A stretch of 64,000 nucleotides of DNA from positions 1-64,000 of the forward strand of contig JAKZZE010000028.1 of assembly GCA_024220505.1 (NCBI GenBank), read 5' to 3'. This stretch comes from Rhizopus arrhizus (taxonomy: Eukaryota; Mucoromycota; Mucoromycetes; Mucorales; Rhizopodaceae). The translations under genes and the position numbers were made by a program. This document shows positions 33,378 to 44,578 of this stretch, piece by piece; the stretch's first letter is position 1; each line of letters opens with the position of its first letter. Below the pieces are notes generated by a model. It had not been told where the DNA came from and did no database searches. It was given only the letters and a program-made list of their open reading frames with translations.

Positions 33378-35024
33378 CACTAGGTGAAAAAATAGGGACA
33401 ACCTTTTCGAAAATTTCATTTCATGCAGCATATAGCATTAAGAGAAGGTCGCCTCATGACGCTAGCAATATGTTAAAACGAGGTTAATGAGTAAAGTATT
33501 TCATCAAAATATGATGAGCCAAGTATGGAAAATGAGGGAGTAATACATGTATAATTGGTAGAATTTTAGATACTCCACAGCTCAGTTTTAGACCATATTT
33601 CGTACTCTTCTAATTTGACCTAGAATATCAGCTACAATTAAAATGCAAACCAATTCTAATTTTAGCTATGCACATTCCTATAATTAATAATATAAAATGG
33701 GTGCTGCTTTCCTTCATTCATACATTCTTTTTTTTTCATTATATTCATCTTACTTCCTGCGAAATTTCTCTTACTGATGCCTCGCGCTTTACCTCAAGAC
33801 ACGCAAGACAGCATCAAGTCTGCACTGATGAGCAATAGAAGCCCAAAGGATATTGCTGGTGAACTTGGTGTCCATCCAAAGACAGTTAGGAGATATAGAA
33901 ACAAGCTATTTGGGCCAATGGTACCCGCAACACGTGGTAGGCATACACTTGTGTCATCTGCTACGAAGGAATATATCAAGGTATTACTGATTAAAGGAGC
34001 CCCAAAGACAGCCAAGGATGTACATCGGATGCTCATACAACTTGGGTATTCTATGTCTTACCGTTCAGCAATAAACGTCCTTGTATCAATGGATTTTTAT
34101 GCTAGGCGTAAAAAGAAGCAGCCTCTTTTAACTAATAACCACCGCAAGCAGAGGTTAGGATGGGCAAAAAAGTATCAAAGTTGGTGTATGCAATAGTGGC
34201 ATCAAGTAGTGTTCTCCGATAAAACGAAGATCAACATTTGGGGATCTGATGGCTGCAGATACTATTGGACCCAGCCTGGTGATGTCCTTCGTCCACACCA
34301 CATAGATCTTTCAGTGAAGCATGGTGGCGGCAAATTGGTAATGTGGGGATATATAACCAGTGAGTGATCAGGATATGCGTGCCAGGTATACGATGGTACT
34401 ATGGACTCCTTGGTGTACCAGCATATTCTTGGAACAAATTACATGGAAACGCTAAAGTACTATGGTATGAACAAGCGCATTATTTATTTTAACAAGATAA
34501 CGACCCAAAGCACAAGTCGAAATCAACAATGTCACGGCTCCAACAAAACAAGGTCCAGTACATTAACGATTGGCCACCTAATAGTCCGGATCTGAATCCT
34601 ATAGAGCATGTGTGGCATTTGCTGAAACTTAGGTTAAGCCTTTATGAACGAAAGGCCAGAAACATCGACGAACTATGGGAACGAGTGGACTTTGAATGGA
34701 ACAAGCTAGATAAAGATGTTTGTAGAAGTTACATTGACAGCATGCCTAATCGCATAGCAGCGGTAATCAAATTAAAAGGGAGATTTACTCGTTATTAAAT
34801 AAATACTACCCATTTTATAATATAACACTTATAAAATTATTGCAACTATTTCCTCTTTTCTTCCGCCATATGTTATCCTGATCAATTTTATATGCAGGAA
34901 ACGTAATACTCACTACCTAAGGTTACACTCTATAGGCATGGCTTGGATGTCGTACGGAGTGGAAGAGAAAAAAAAAAGTTAAAAATTATTTTAGGGTAGG
35001 TTGTCCCTATTTTTTCACCTAGTG
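33378..35024 (+). mobile_element. Tc1-a transposon, copy 2, decayed
   Basis: The 1647-bp element has ends CACTAGGTGAAAAAATAGGG...CCCTATTTTTTCACCTAGTG and TA flanks at 33,376-33,377 and 35,025-35,026. The transposase relic runs from 33,777 to 34,798. It is open to 34,196, then carries TAG where copy 1 has CAG, SDKTK for SDETK, a TGA and a frameshift, and is open again at 34,529-34,798 (SPDLNPIEHVW...GRFTRY). It is close to copy 1 (2026-3671), but each copy has different lesions. Confidence 0.93.
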
Positions 35025-35026
35025 TA

Positions 35027-35111
35027 TGATATACAGTCAAATTATTAACTTTAAGAATCTTTTGAGTGATCTCACACGACATTAAGGAAATTATTAGAGT
35101 AAATACGACAT
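35027..35111 (-). mobile_element. LTR fragment of element N family
   Basis: Nearly identical to 5618-5703, ending TAAATACGACA. The rest of the LTR is missing: the DNA on the other side of Tc1-a copy 2 does not continue it. Confidence 0.75.
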
Positions 35112-35314
35112 TTAGGAATAGGTTTACAATGAAGATGATTTAGCTTCAAGGGATTTCAGTATTTTGAATAGAACACAGACCAAAGGGTTTCTTTTGAACG
35201 CTTGATGGTTTTATTGGTTTATAAAATAAAGAAAAGATAAAAGAATATAATATTCTGTAATAAAGAAAAGTAAAGTGAAGTGAAGTCAAAATAGGGATAA
35301 GATATGAGGGTATT
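35112..35314 (-). mobile_element. LTR/leader fragment related to the J leader units
   Basis: Read on the minus strand it shows TAAATACCC, ACTTCACTTCAC, and CCCTTGAAGCTA with TCTTCATTGTAAACC. These occur in the same order as in the three repeat units at 19,311-20,700. It is cut at its TATA-like end by insertion of Tc1-e (TA at 35,315-35,316). Confidence 0.6.
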
Positions 35315-35567
35315 TACAGTGGCTCACAAAATTGTACAAGTGTTTTGCATTTTTTGCTTCAGTAGGATTTATCGATACTAAAACGATAAATAAGCTACAG
35401 CATGTTATACATCATTCGAAAGTATAGCTTTTTGGCGTTTTGCTAATATTATTTAATCGGCGATAAAATCAGTTTTGATGGAGTTATGACCGTTTATAAA
35501 TGCCGACTATACTTGTACAATTTTGGGACCGATGTTTTACAATAAGGTTTTTATTTAAAAGTGTGCG

Positions 35568-35930
35568 CTAATAGTTGATCCAAAGACTCTTATTTTCTAT
35601 AATGTCAATACATCGTTGAGGCATAGTTTCAATATAAATTTGACATCCTTTTTCGGTAATTTCGTACCAAGTCTCGAACGTACGAGTTCATAGTTCATCC
35701 ATAGAGATAGGAGGAAAATCGTACTGCTTAAACAAGCGTTTTTTTAAGGTATTCCACATATTTTCAATTGGATTTAAGTCTGGAGACTGTGGAGGCCACT
35801 CCATTGTTGTAAAATCCTGTTTAGACAGCCATTCAGATACGATTTTGGACTTATGCTTCGGATCGTTATCTTGCATAAATTCAAAATCAGTCATTCTTAG
35901 GCCATTTTCTTTACGATAGTCGGTCATAGA
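35568..35930 (-). pseudogene. Tc1-e transposase, C-terminal part
   Basis: This continues the frame of 39,853-40,524 after the CACTA-like element, resuming at MTDYRKENGLR. It has FMQDNDPKHKSK and SPDLNPIENMW with the catalytic Glu, then a TGA at 35,688-35,690 at a position where relatives have Trp. The same frame continues to a TAG at 35,568 (ending LWINY). Confidence 0.85.
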
Positions 35931-38305
35931 CACTACGGCGCAAAAAATCTCCGCATAACACTCATTGTAGGCGCGGATTAATAAAATAAAGATGCTAAAA
36001 ATGTCGAATTTAGCATAATTTAGAATAAAATTGGAATAACATTGGAGTAAAACATGATGCTACATGAACTCTCATACGCTTTCACATAACAATCTAATTG
36101 GATGAGGCAAAATTGGAGTAAAATGGAGTAAAATTGGTCTAAAGTATAACAATTTAATTGGACGAGCCAGACATTAGCTGTTCTGTATATAAGCAGAGTA
36201 TGGCTATGTTTAATCAATTATGTCCAGTAAAATGGGTAGGTTTATTATTGTATAGGGCAGTATAAATGGACAAATTTAAATGATTTAATAATACGATGCT
36301 TTATTTATTTTATTATATTATTCATTTGAATAAAAAAAAAAGTAATAACAAAAAAAAAGTAATAGCAAAAAAAAAAAAATAATAAAAGAAAAAGAATAAT
36401 AAAAGAAAAGGAATAATAAAAAAAAAGGAATACAGAATGAACAGATCCAATATAATCGTACGTCATTACTTACCTGTCCTCGACAATATTCAATGCAACC
36501 CATTTAGCAGATTTAATTACTTTCAACAATCTACATTGCAATCTACATTCAACAGAGTAATTAATATTTAAACATATGCAATTTTATTTCTATTTACCAA
36601 AATTGTTTTCCTTTTTTTTTTTTTAATCACATGATGGATAATTGTCTTATACAACCATTGTTACTTTTCCTCAAGTCCGTGCGCCTATGCTTTATTGGGT
36701 TTCATAATACTCTATCATCATTGCTGTTATCGTTAATATCATTACAGTTGCTTCATACAAAATCCACATTGCAAAATAAAACAAAGTATTAAAATCTAAT
36801 AAATAAAAAACATCAGTTAAGAAAAAAGTAACAAGCAAACAAATTATACCTTTTGTCTTGTTCAAACATACTATCTATACAATATGATGTTGGTTAAGGT
36901 TCAATCTATCTGAAGCAGCATAGAGTATAATTTTACCTAATATCAACAGCATACACAATATGAAACAACACACCAAGCATAGTATACAAAAGCAGAGGAT
37001 GAATAGTTGCGACAAACTGGTCTACAGCATGATAGAGTATTGATTATACAGCTAGGTTGCACACTACAGATAGAGTCAGTAAAGTGTCAAGGTAAGGAGC
37101 GGAAAGAAATACAAATAAAGATATGAAGAAGAGCAAGGGTTGTTGCATGTTGTAATGTAGCCATAACTAAGTTTTCTTTAATTAGTGAACCATTCGTTAA
37201 AAACATCTTGTTTGACTAAAGCTCTCGCAATATTTGAAGTAAAAGAATACTAGAGCTTACTATAAGCAAAGATAAAAAGAAATGGTTAAAAGGAATACAA
37301 CATCCAACAACTTCATACCCATGCAACATAATAATTGTTTTTTTTTTTTTTTTTTTTTTTTTCATTTGTAATGCGTTGACTGTTTGAGCTGATTTAGTTT
37401 TAGCTATTTTGTTTTCAAAACATGGTGCATATCAGCAATAACTAAAAGTATCAAAAACTGTTAACAAAGTAGAGTAATAATGAATATACGAAAAAAAAAA
37501 AAAAAAAAAGAAAAGAGCCATAAAAAAATAAAAAAATAAAATAATGCTTTAAAATCCATGCAAGTTTATTTCATACAATTAACGTCATAGGACCAATGGC
37601 ATTGAGGAATAATAACTAAGCTATATAAAAAAGTACCAACATTACCATCATGGAGATCTAGTCATGACAAGACAATTCTAAACGACATTTAACAAACAAT
37701 AGTAGAATTTATTTAACAAAAGATAAAACAATAAAAAGAAAAAGAAACAATTATATTCTTCTCTTTTTATTTTGACGACGAGAAGTAGGACGAGTGCCAG
37801 AACGGGTGGTAGACATAATGGTATGCTTTCCGATCTTTAATACCTTTTTCTTCATTTCATTTATGTAGCCTTCTTTTTTTTTATTTTTTTATGCTTTTAT
37901 GCCTATGTCTATGATTTAATAGCTTCTTTTTCCATGTTCTTTTTTTTAATTACCATCAAAACTCCATCCAAAATATATATCTAATCTTCTCTTATGTATT
38001 GCTGTATTCACGTAAATCACTTTTCGACTATAATCCAAATAAATTCTATGCATATGTTTCTATGCTTAAAACCTTTTACAAGAAACTATTTTTATACGTT
38101 TTGTAGCTGTAATAAAAAAAATCGTTTTAAGAGTTTTTAAACAAAGCTTCAGGTTTTGTATCTGTTAACAAGTTGCACTGCAAAATGATATGTTATTTGA
38201 CACCTTCCATTATCTCTACAGTGTTACGTTGTTGTTAAAGGGATTTATAGCCTTATATCCAATATGCTAATCAAAATAAGATTTTTTTCATTATGAGTAC
38301 TGAAC

Positions 38306-38343
<38 letters not shown>

Positions 38344-39851
38344 CCTACCAAATAAAGACTTTTTTTCTACTAAATATTTCATAAAGCATAGGACTAAACG
38401 GAATGTAGCTCATATACTATAAACATACATTAGATGCAATGTATATCAACAAACGATCACTATTTACCTTAAAAAAAAGCTAATTCTTGTTAAATAATTG
38501 TAAAAACTAGATTAAGGTACAAGATAAATAATAACAGTTTAATTGTTAGCAAGTGTTTAGAATAGTAAAAATAATTACGAGCCGTAAGAATTTCGTAGCA
38601 GGATTACATGAAGAAAGAAAAGAAGTACAATCGGAAGTTTCTTGTACTTTTTGAAACGCTTGTAAGTTATAACGACGTCATCCTAGAGCATTTGCAAACT
38701 CGTTTTTTTTTTTTTATTACAATTATTTTTGAAATTCGGTTTATTTTAATTCATGATTACAACAATTATTAGTAGTCAAACAGATTGAATTCCTTTGGCT
38801 TCAATTAAACTGACTATAACAGAGAAAAAGTATAATAACAAAGGACAACCTACTCAAATCAATATTTTTACCCAATGAAGAAGTAATTTAAACAAATTAC
38901 TTTATTGTATATGGTCTGAATTTGATATTAGTTTATACAACTCTTTTTTATATCTATTACGCATTTATATTCTTCAGTTTATTTCCCCATATTTAATACA
39001 AAAAAATAAAGATTCACAACTATGACAAATTACTCTCAGTTCAATTAACATAAAAAGTTTGTAATGTAACTCGACTAGTAAAAGTATAATGAAGCAGTAC
39101 TACAATTGGATACAAAGAAAAGTTACAGCAATCAAAGCATATCTTGTTTAAATTTGCTAAAATAAATAGAACTAAAGGCACAGGTGCATTACTGACTCTT
39201 TGCCATAATGCTTACATGTCTTCTTTTTCACATTTTAAGTTTCCATTAAAAACATATCAGCTAGAGCACAAGATGTGGAAGTGGTTTAAGATACGACAAT
39301 TGACAGAGGCATAAAAAACGTAAGCTTTGTTCTTTTTTTTTACATTTTTGGCAGTAATGGAGCTATAAGTTGTCTCTTTTTTTGTTGTTGCAAATTATCA
39401 ATTATAAAAACAACCACAAAATATAGTTCAAGATAGAAACAAAAAAGAGAGTCGCAGAACATTTTTTTTTTTAAAAAAATAAAAAATTGTACGCAATCTA
39501 CTTTCTTTGTAATTGCTTAAAAAAACTAATGAAAAGGAATCTTTTTTACGACCATTACAATCATAATGCAGAAAAATGCAAGTTGTGTAATATCGGTTCG
39601 TTACGTCTTTTAACAGCAAAACTCAGGTTTTATATAGTTTAAAAAGTGATTTTGCCAAGTAGATCCAGCCCATTTCAATATTTACCTGCAAAAAAAAAAA
39701 AAAAAGTGGAGCAATAAAAATGAATAGAGCATTTTAAGAAAAAATGCGGAGAACAACCAAAAAATAAACTCAAAAATACACCAGAAGCGCTGTAAAAAAA
39801 TGCTGCAACGAGTATTCGTATCCTTCAAGCAGGATTCTTTGCGCCGTAGTG
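35931..39851. mobile_element. CACTA-like 3.9-kb non-coding transposon
   Basis: The left end CACTACGGCGCAAA at 35,931 and right end TTTGCGCCGTAGTG at 39,851 are inverted, with similarity extending to about 24 bp. AGA at 35,928-35,930 and 39,853-39,855 is a 3-bp target duplication; one extra base (C, 39,852) lies at the right end. It splits the Tc1-e transposase between Ser and Met codons. A GGAGTAAAA motif is repeated near the left end (36,043-36,135). The interior is A/T-rich with long homopolymers and shows no transposase; one small basic frame is at 37,751-37,855. CACT ends and a 3-bp duplication fit the CACTA/EnSpm superfamily, as a non-autonomous member. Confidence 0.75.
37751..37855 (-). 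CDS. Small basic open frame (34 aa) in the CACTA-like element
   Basis: The frame reads MKKKVLKIGKHTIMSTTRSG and continues with an Arg/Lys-rich end (TSRRQNKKRRI). Codons such as ACC, CGT, CCT, ACT and TCT are less A/T-biased than the surroundings. It could be a last exon, a small protein with a nuclear-localisation-like tail, or chance. No promoter or splice site is established. Function unknown. Confidence 0.2.
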   Translation of the reverse strand: MKKKVLKIGKHTIMSTTRSGTRPTSRRQNKKRRI

Positions 39852-39852
39852 C

Positions 39853-40524
39853 AGACTTCACCAAATCATCTTGCAATACAGATAAATAGACACTCTTGTC
39901 CATATTCTTGCCTACGTCGACAATATACCCAACCCCGTACCAGCTAATACAGCTCCAAACCATAAGTGAGCCTCCACCATGTTTTACGGTTTGCTTTACA
40001 TGCCTTCTTTTAAGCTTCTCATTTGGTTGTTTCCAAGCATAAAGCTTACCATCCGATCCAAAACGATTAACTTTAGTCTCATCAGACCAAATCACGCGTT
40101 TCCAATCTTCTATGGTCCAGTCAACGTGATTAAGAGCCCAGTCCAATCGCTTTCGTCTGTTTACTTCACTGAGCAATGGTTTTTGAGGCTTCACAAAAGA
40201 GGTTAAACCAGACCTACGCAACGATCTTCGAACTGTTTCAGCTGATACAATCTTTTGCAAGTCATTCTCAAGTGTGTTTCTGGCTTCTACTGCATTCTCT
40301 TGACCTTTAACAGTTACCAATCGGACTAAATACTGATTATCCCTGCTGCTGAGTAACTTGGGACGACCTGCTTTAATGCTCTTTACTTCGTTTTTTATTG
40401 TTTTTCGAACATTCTGAACAGTTCCACGGCTTGCTCCAGTTATTTTTACGGTTTTTGATATAGAGTATCCGCTTTTTAAGCAGCTGATGATACGATTACG
40501 GAGATCTTCACTGATAGGTTGCAT
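39853..40524 (-). pseudogene. Tc1-e transposase, N-terminal part
   Basis: The frame starts MQPISEDLRNRIISCLKSGY, with helix-turn-helix regions (SISKTVKITGASRGTVQNVRK and a second around EARNTLENDLQ). It reaches the catalytic domain (VIWSDETKVN, HGGGSLMVWS). At 39,853 it runs into the CACTA-like element, so the apparent frame past that point (LRRKESC...) is foreign sequence. It joins in frame to 35,568-35,927. Confidence 0.88.
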
Positions 40525-40812
40525 ATTGGACGTTGGTACACTTTTATATAGCAGTTAGCTCCTGTAGATGTGCAGTGGGTGGACTAATTGTCCCAGTGTT
40601 TCAACATTTTTTACTTTGGACACTGTAACTCAACCAATTCTTAGGTTATGTGACTAGTTTTATGCTCATTAGAAAGGTCGCACGTCGTGCTACATAATAT
40701 TAAAGAGCCATTGTTCGGAGATTGCACAGTCTGAGTTAATCAGCAATAGAAAAAAAACACCGCACTGGGACAATTTTTCCGCTTGAACATAAATTTTATT
40801 TAATAACAGGTA

Positions 40813-42457
40813 CAGTTGCCGTCAAAACTGGTCGCATGTTTTCATATTTTGCCTATACACGTTGCGGTCTACTTCATTTCTTAGTTTATAGCAATGTAGT
40901 ATACACCATTCGAAAGAGCAAACTCTGGGTAGCTCAGTGGTAGTACAAGTGTTGCAGTAGAGCCAGTGTATCGGTAATCACTGGCCCTCAAAGTCCGACG
41001 GTACATGCGACCAGTTTTGACGGCGTTTATAAGTAAACGTTTTGATACACTTTATTTAAAAAAATCAATACTTAGTCCAGCGACCTTTTGCTTTAATAAC
41101 TGCAGCACATCTTTTCGGCATACTTTCGATGTATTTTTGGCATTCCTCTTTAGAAATGGCATACCAGGTCTGACCTATACGCTCCCATAGCTCATGCATA
41201 CTACTTGGTGGTGCCTCATAGCTATGAAATAGCTCTCTCTTTAAATGTGCCCACATATGCTCTATAGGATTTAGGTCTGGGGACTGAGGAGGCCATTCCA
41301 ATGCTTCGAATGGCTGCTGGTCAATCCATTCTTTCACTACCTTCGATGTATGCTTGGGATCATTATCCTGCTGAAACACTATTTTGGAAGAATCCAAGTC
41401 ATAACTCTCCATTGTCTTCAGTAAGTCATCTTTTAAGACCTCAAGATAGGCCTCGCTATTCATACGATGACCTACATCAACTATCCACCCAACGCCTTCC
41501 CATGTAATGCAGCTCCAGACCATAATATTGCCACCCCCATGCTTGACGGTTTGCTGTACATGTCGCGAGTTCAACTCCTCATGGGGTAGTTTCCATGTAT
41601 AAGCCTTTCCGTCGGATTCAAAACGATTTATTTTGGTCTCATCTGAGAATATGACCCGTTTCCAGTCGTCCACAGTCCAATGTTGGTGCGATTTAGCCCA
41701 TTGAAGGCGTTTCATGATGTTTTGCGTTCGTAGCAATGGTTTTTGTGGCTTGACAAATGCTATAAAGCCAGCTTTTTTAAGGACGCGGCGTACGGTACTG
41801 TCACTTACAGACATTCCAAATTCTTCTTTTAGAGCTTTTTGGATCTCTACAGCATTATTTTTTCTTCCCAAGGTGACTAATCTCCGGATGTAGCTTACCA
41901 TGCGTTGACTAATTAGAGATGGACGACCACCTTCATCAACATTTCCACTCATCTTCAGAGATGAGCAGTACTTCTGAACAGTAGTACGACTAACACCAAC
42001 TTGTTTTGCTACTTTGCTGTTTGACTTCTTGGATCTTAGCAATGAGGAAATGCTGTTTACTTTGTCAGTTGCAATTGCGCGCATGTCGAATCTGCAATGG
42101 TGCAACTTCTTAATGGGGTGTCGCAATGTAGCAAAAAAACACTTACATGTAGACAATATTATTATAATAGAAGAAAGAGAAGAAAAAAATATAAAAATTT
42201 ACAATTAAGTCACATTTTTGTGACTATATTATGTCACTTATAAACGCCGTCAAAACTGGTCGCATGTACCGTCGGACGTTGAGGGCCAGTGATTACCGAT
42301 ACACTGGCTCTACTGCAATACTTGTACTACCACTGAGCTACCCAGAGTTTGCTCTTTCGAATGGTGTATACTACATTGCTATAAACTAAGAAATGAAGTA
42401 GACCGCAACGTGTATAGGCAAAATATGAAAACATGCGACCAGTTTTGACGGCAACTG
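40813..42457 (-). mobile_element. Tc1-g transposon, complete, innermost insertion
   Basis: The 1645-bp element is flanked by TA at 40,811-40,812 and 42,458-42,459, with ends CAGTTGCCGTCAAAACTGGT. Terminal repeats of about 215 bp are nearly identical and each contains an outer site, a tRNA-D-arm-like block (GGGTAGCTCAGTGGTAG, 40,927-40,943 and inverted at 42,327-42,343) and an inverted inner copy of the outer site (about 41,001-41,029 and 42,242-42,270). An intact transposase lies between. It is the youngest layer of this nest. Confidence 0.95.
41065..42084 (-). CDS. Tc1-g transposase, intact
   Basis: I choose the Met at 42,084 (MRAIATDKVNSISSLLRSKK), giving 339 residues as in related transposases. 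The open frame extends 24 codons further to 42,156, but that part lies near the terminal repeat and lacks family similarity. The helix-turn-helix regions are SNSKVAKQVGVSRTTVQKYC and around NAVEIQKALKEEFG. The catalytic domain has VIFSDETKIN, HGGGNIMVWS, QQDNDPKHTSK and SPDLNPIEHMW. It ends KAKGRWTKY. No stop or frameshift is present, so the copy may be active. Confidence 0.92.
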   Translation of the reverse strand: MRAIATDKVNSISSLLRSKKSNSKVAKQVGVSRTTVQKYCSSLKMSGNVDEGGRPSLISQRMVSYIRRLVTLGRKNNAVEIQKALKEEFGMSVSDSTVRRVLKKAGFIAFVKPQKPLLRTQNIMKRLQWAKSHQHWTVDDWKRVIFSDETKINRFESDGKAYTWKLPHEELNSRHVQQTVKHGGGNIMVWSCITWEGVGWIVDVGHRMNSEAYLEVLKDDLLKTMESYDLDSSKIVFQQDNDPKHTSKVVKEWIDQQPFEALEWPPQSPDLNPIEHMWAHLKRELFHSYEAPPSSMHELWERIGQTWYAISKEECQKYIESMPKRCAAVIKAKGRWTKY

Positions 42458-44209
42458 TATGTCCCCCTTTAGCACTAATAACTGCTTTACAACGATCCGG
42501 CATGCGATCTATATATCTTCTACACTCATCCACTGTAAAAGTATTCCATTCTTTTTCGATTCTTTCCCATAACTCATGTACTCCTTTAGCCTTAGTGTCA
42601 TATACGCTCTGCTTGAGTTTAAGGTGATGCCATACGTGTTCAATTGGATTTAAATCGAGTATTTGGGCTGTCCAGCTAAAGATATGATCACTCTTGAAGT
42701 TATTATCCACAAACCATTGCTTAGCAAGCTTCGAAGTGTGCTTGGGATCCTTATCTTGTTCAAAATAGATATCCTCAGGATTGTATCCATAGTACTTTAG
42801 GCTGTCCATAAGTGTAGTTTCCAAGATATTTACATAATCCACAGCTTTCATAGTTCCATCATGTATCCAACAAGCATACTCAGGGTCATCATAAGTAATA
42901 CAACCCCATACCATGACACTTCCTTGGCCGCCTTTAACTGTAAGGTCTAAGTGATGAGGCTGCAATACATCGTCTGGTCGACTCCAGTAATACTTGCAAC
43001 CGTCTGATCCGAAAACATTGACTTTAGTCTCATCACTAAACACCATACGCCTCCAGTCATCGGTTGTCCAGACTTTGTGGGCCATAGCCCATGCTAAACG
43101 TCGTTCCTTGTGCTGTTTACTGAGCAGAGGCTTCTTCGCTTTGATTTTAGCTCTGAATTTCATACTTTTAAGAAGCTTCAAGGCTCCAGAATAACCAATA
43201 GTATATCCCAAACCATTCAGATATTGATGTACTGCTTTGGTGTCTTGAATTCACCCTTTATTACTTGTCTACGGATGTATGACTTGGTAGTTTCACCAAT
43301 AGTTGCTCTTCTACCAGGGGCTGCCTTCATTCGGTTTGGAAAAAACTTGTTCGCGTACCTACCTGAAGTTGACTTTTTCAATCCGGGAATGCGTTCCATA
43401 ACTTGTTCATATGTCATATTACTAGCCAAAAGCATTTGGATTTGTTTCTGAACAGATTTGCTGATAGTAGGAGTCATTTGATGCGGGACAAAGTCGTAAG
43501 AAGTGCAGTATATAAAGAGACTAAGAATAATGTAAAAAAAAAGAATAACATAAAGCTATTTATACTTTACATTAAAGATATGAGTCATAGATTATCATAG
43601 ATAAGACTTGTATATTAGTTCCGATGATTTCTGATTGATAAGAAGGCGATGTTTAGAACACAATGCAAAATAAGCAGGTAGCGGAAAAATTGTCCCAGCG
43701 CGGTGTTTTTTTTCTATTGCTGATTAACTCAGACTGTGCAATCTCCGAACAATGGCTCTTTAATATTATGTAGCACGACGTGCGACCTTTCTAATGAGCA
43801 TAAAACTAGTCACATAGCCTAAGAATTGGTCGAGTTACAGTGTCCAAAGTAAAAAATGTTGAAACACTGGGACAATTAGTCCACCCACTGTAAGTAAAAT
43901 GGCAAAAAAGGAAAGAAAAACATACTTTGAGCATTGAAGAATAAAAAAAAATCTTTTCTGGTGGCTTACGCGCTGTGACGAGCAAGATTATAAGCTGATA
44001 TTGAAATATTTGAAACGGTCCCAAAATTGTACAAGTATAGTCGGCATTTGTAAACGGTCATAACTCCATCAAAACTGATTTTATCGCCGACTAAATAATA
44101 TTAGCAAAACGCCAAAAAGCTATACTTTCGAATGATGTATAACATGCTGTAGCTTATTTATCGTTTTAGTGTCGATAAATCCTACTGAAGCAAAAAATGC
44201 AAAACACTT

Positions 44210-44550
44210 TGAAGTGTTTTAAGTATTCAAAAATAAGATAAAGAACAATTAACGAGACCGAACAATAGTTCTAAAGTCGAATACTTTTATTAAAGAAAGA
44301 TTTCAAGGCTATTTATATTAGTTGAGCAAGACCTGAGATTAGATGACAAAAATAGTTACGACCGATATGATTTGACATGTATAAGAAAAATTTTATAGAC
44401 TGATGTTAATAATCAACTGTTGAGATGAAAGTGAAACTTGGCTGTTTAGGGCAGTGATAATTATCAGGTTCTATTCTTATTCAAACTCATTTGTAAAGAT
44501 TTAGTCCAGAATGATAAGACTGTATCTTATTGACATGTCAAAACATGACA
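44210..44550 (-). mobile_element. Solo LTR (341 bp) in the Tc1-e terminal repeat
   Basis: TGAAGTGTTTTAAG...AAAACATGACA with the 5-bp target duplication CACTT at 44,205-44,209 and 44,551-44,555. The uninterrupted repeat at the other end of Tc1-e shows CACTTGTAC without an insertion, confirming the site. A TATAAATAG box and AATAAAAG on the minus strand give the orientation. Confidence 0.95.
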
Positions 44551-44578
44551 CACTTGTACAATTTTGTGAGCCACTGTA

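Larger units (their letters stand above)
40800..43477 (-). pseudogene. Tc1-f transposase, frameshifted and split by Tc1-g
   Basis: The N-terminal part (43,477-43,217) has MTPTISKSVQKQIQMLL and MERIPGLKKSTSGRYANKFFPNR. After a frameshift near 43,215 the frame is open from 43,211 to 42,460, with VFSDETKVN, GGQGSVMVWG, EQDKDPKHTSK and LDLNPIEHVW. QDND is changed to QDKD, and the usual S-P before DLNP is altered. Tc1-g inserted at a TA six bases before the stop; the original end (KGGHTC + Y, stop at 40,800) is visible across it. Inactive. Confidence 0.88.
40573..43890 (-). mobile_element. Tc1-f transposon, split by Tc1-g
   Basis: The ends are CAGTGGGTGGACTAATTGTC and complement. TA follows at 43,891-43,892, while the left flank is TG (40,571-40,572), probably a mutated TA. 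Without Tc1-g it is about 1671 bp. Terminal repeats of about 210 bp have an outer AATTGTCCCAGTG site and an inverted inner copy at about 40,762-40,782 and 43,681-43,702. It lies in the 5' region of Tc1-e. Confidence 0.9.
35317..44576 (-). mobile_element. Tc1-e transposon, expanded by three nested insertions
   Basis: The ends are CAGTGGCTCACAAAATTGTA and its complement, with TA at 35,315-35,316 and 44,577-44,578. Pieces of this element are 35,317-35,930, 39,853-40,572, 43,891-44,209 and 44,551-44,576. Removing the CACTA-like element, Tc1-f (with Tc1-g inside), the solo LTR and their target duplications leaves about 1669 bp, typical of this superfamily. The terminal repeat has the outer site ACAAAATTGTACAAGT and an inverted inner copy at about 35,509-35,532 and 44,011-44,036. 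The outer flanks belong to two different LTR families. Confidence 0.85.

Noticed and set aside
39682..39852. Extension of the Tc1-e transposase frame past 39,853
   Set aside because: This part is the terminal region of the CACTA-like insertion, shown by the inverted end and the AGA duplication; the true C-terminus is at 35,568-35,927.
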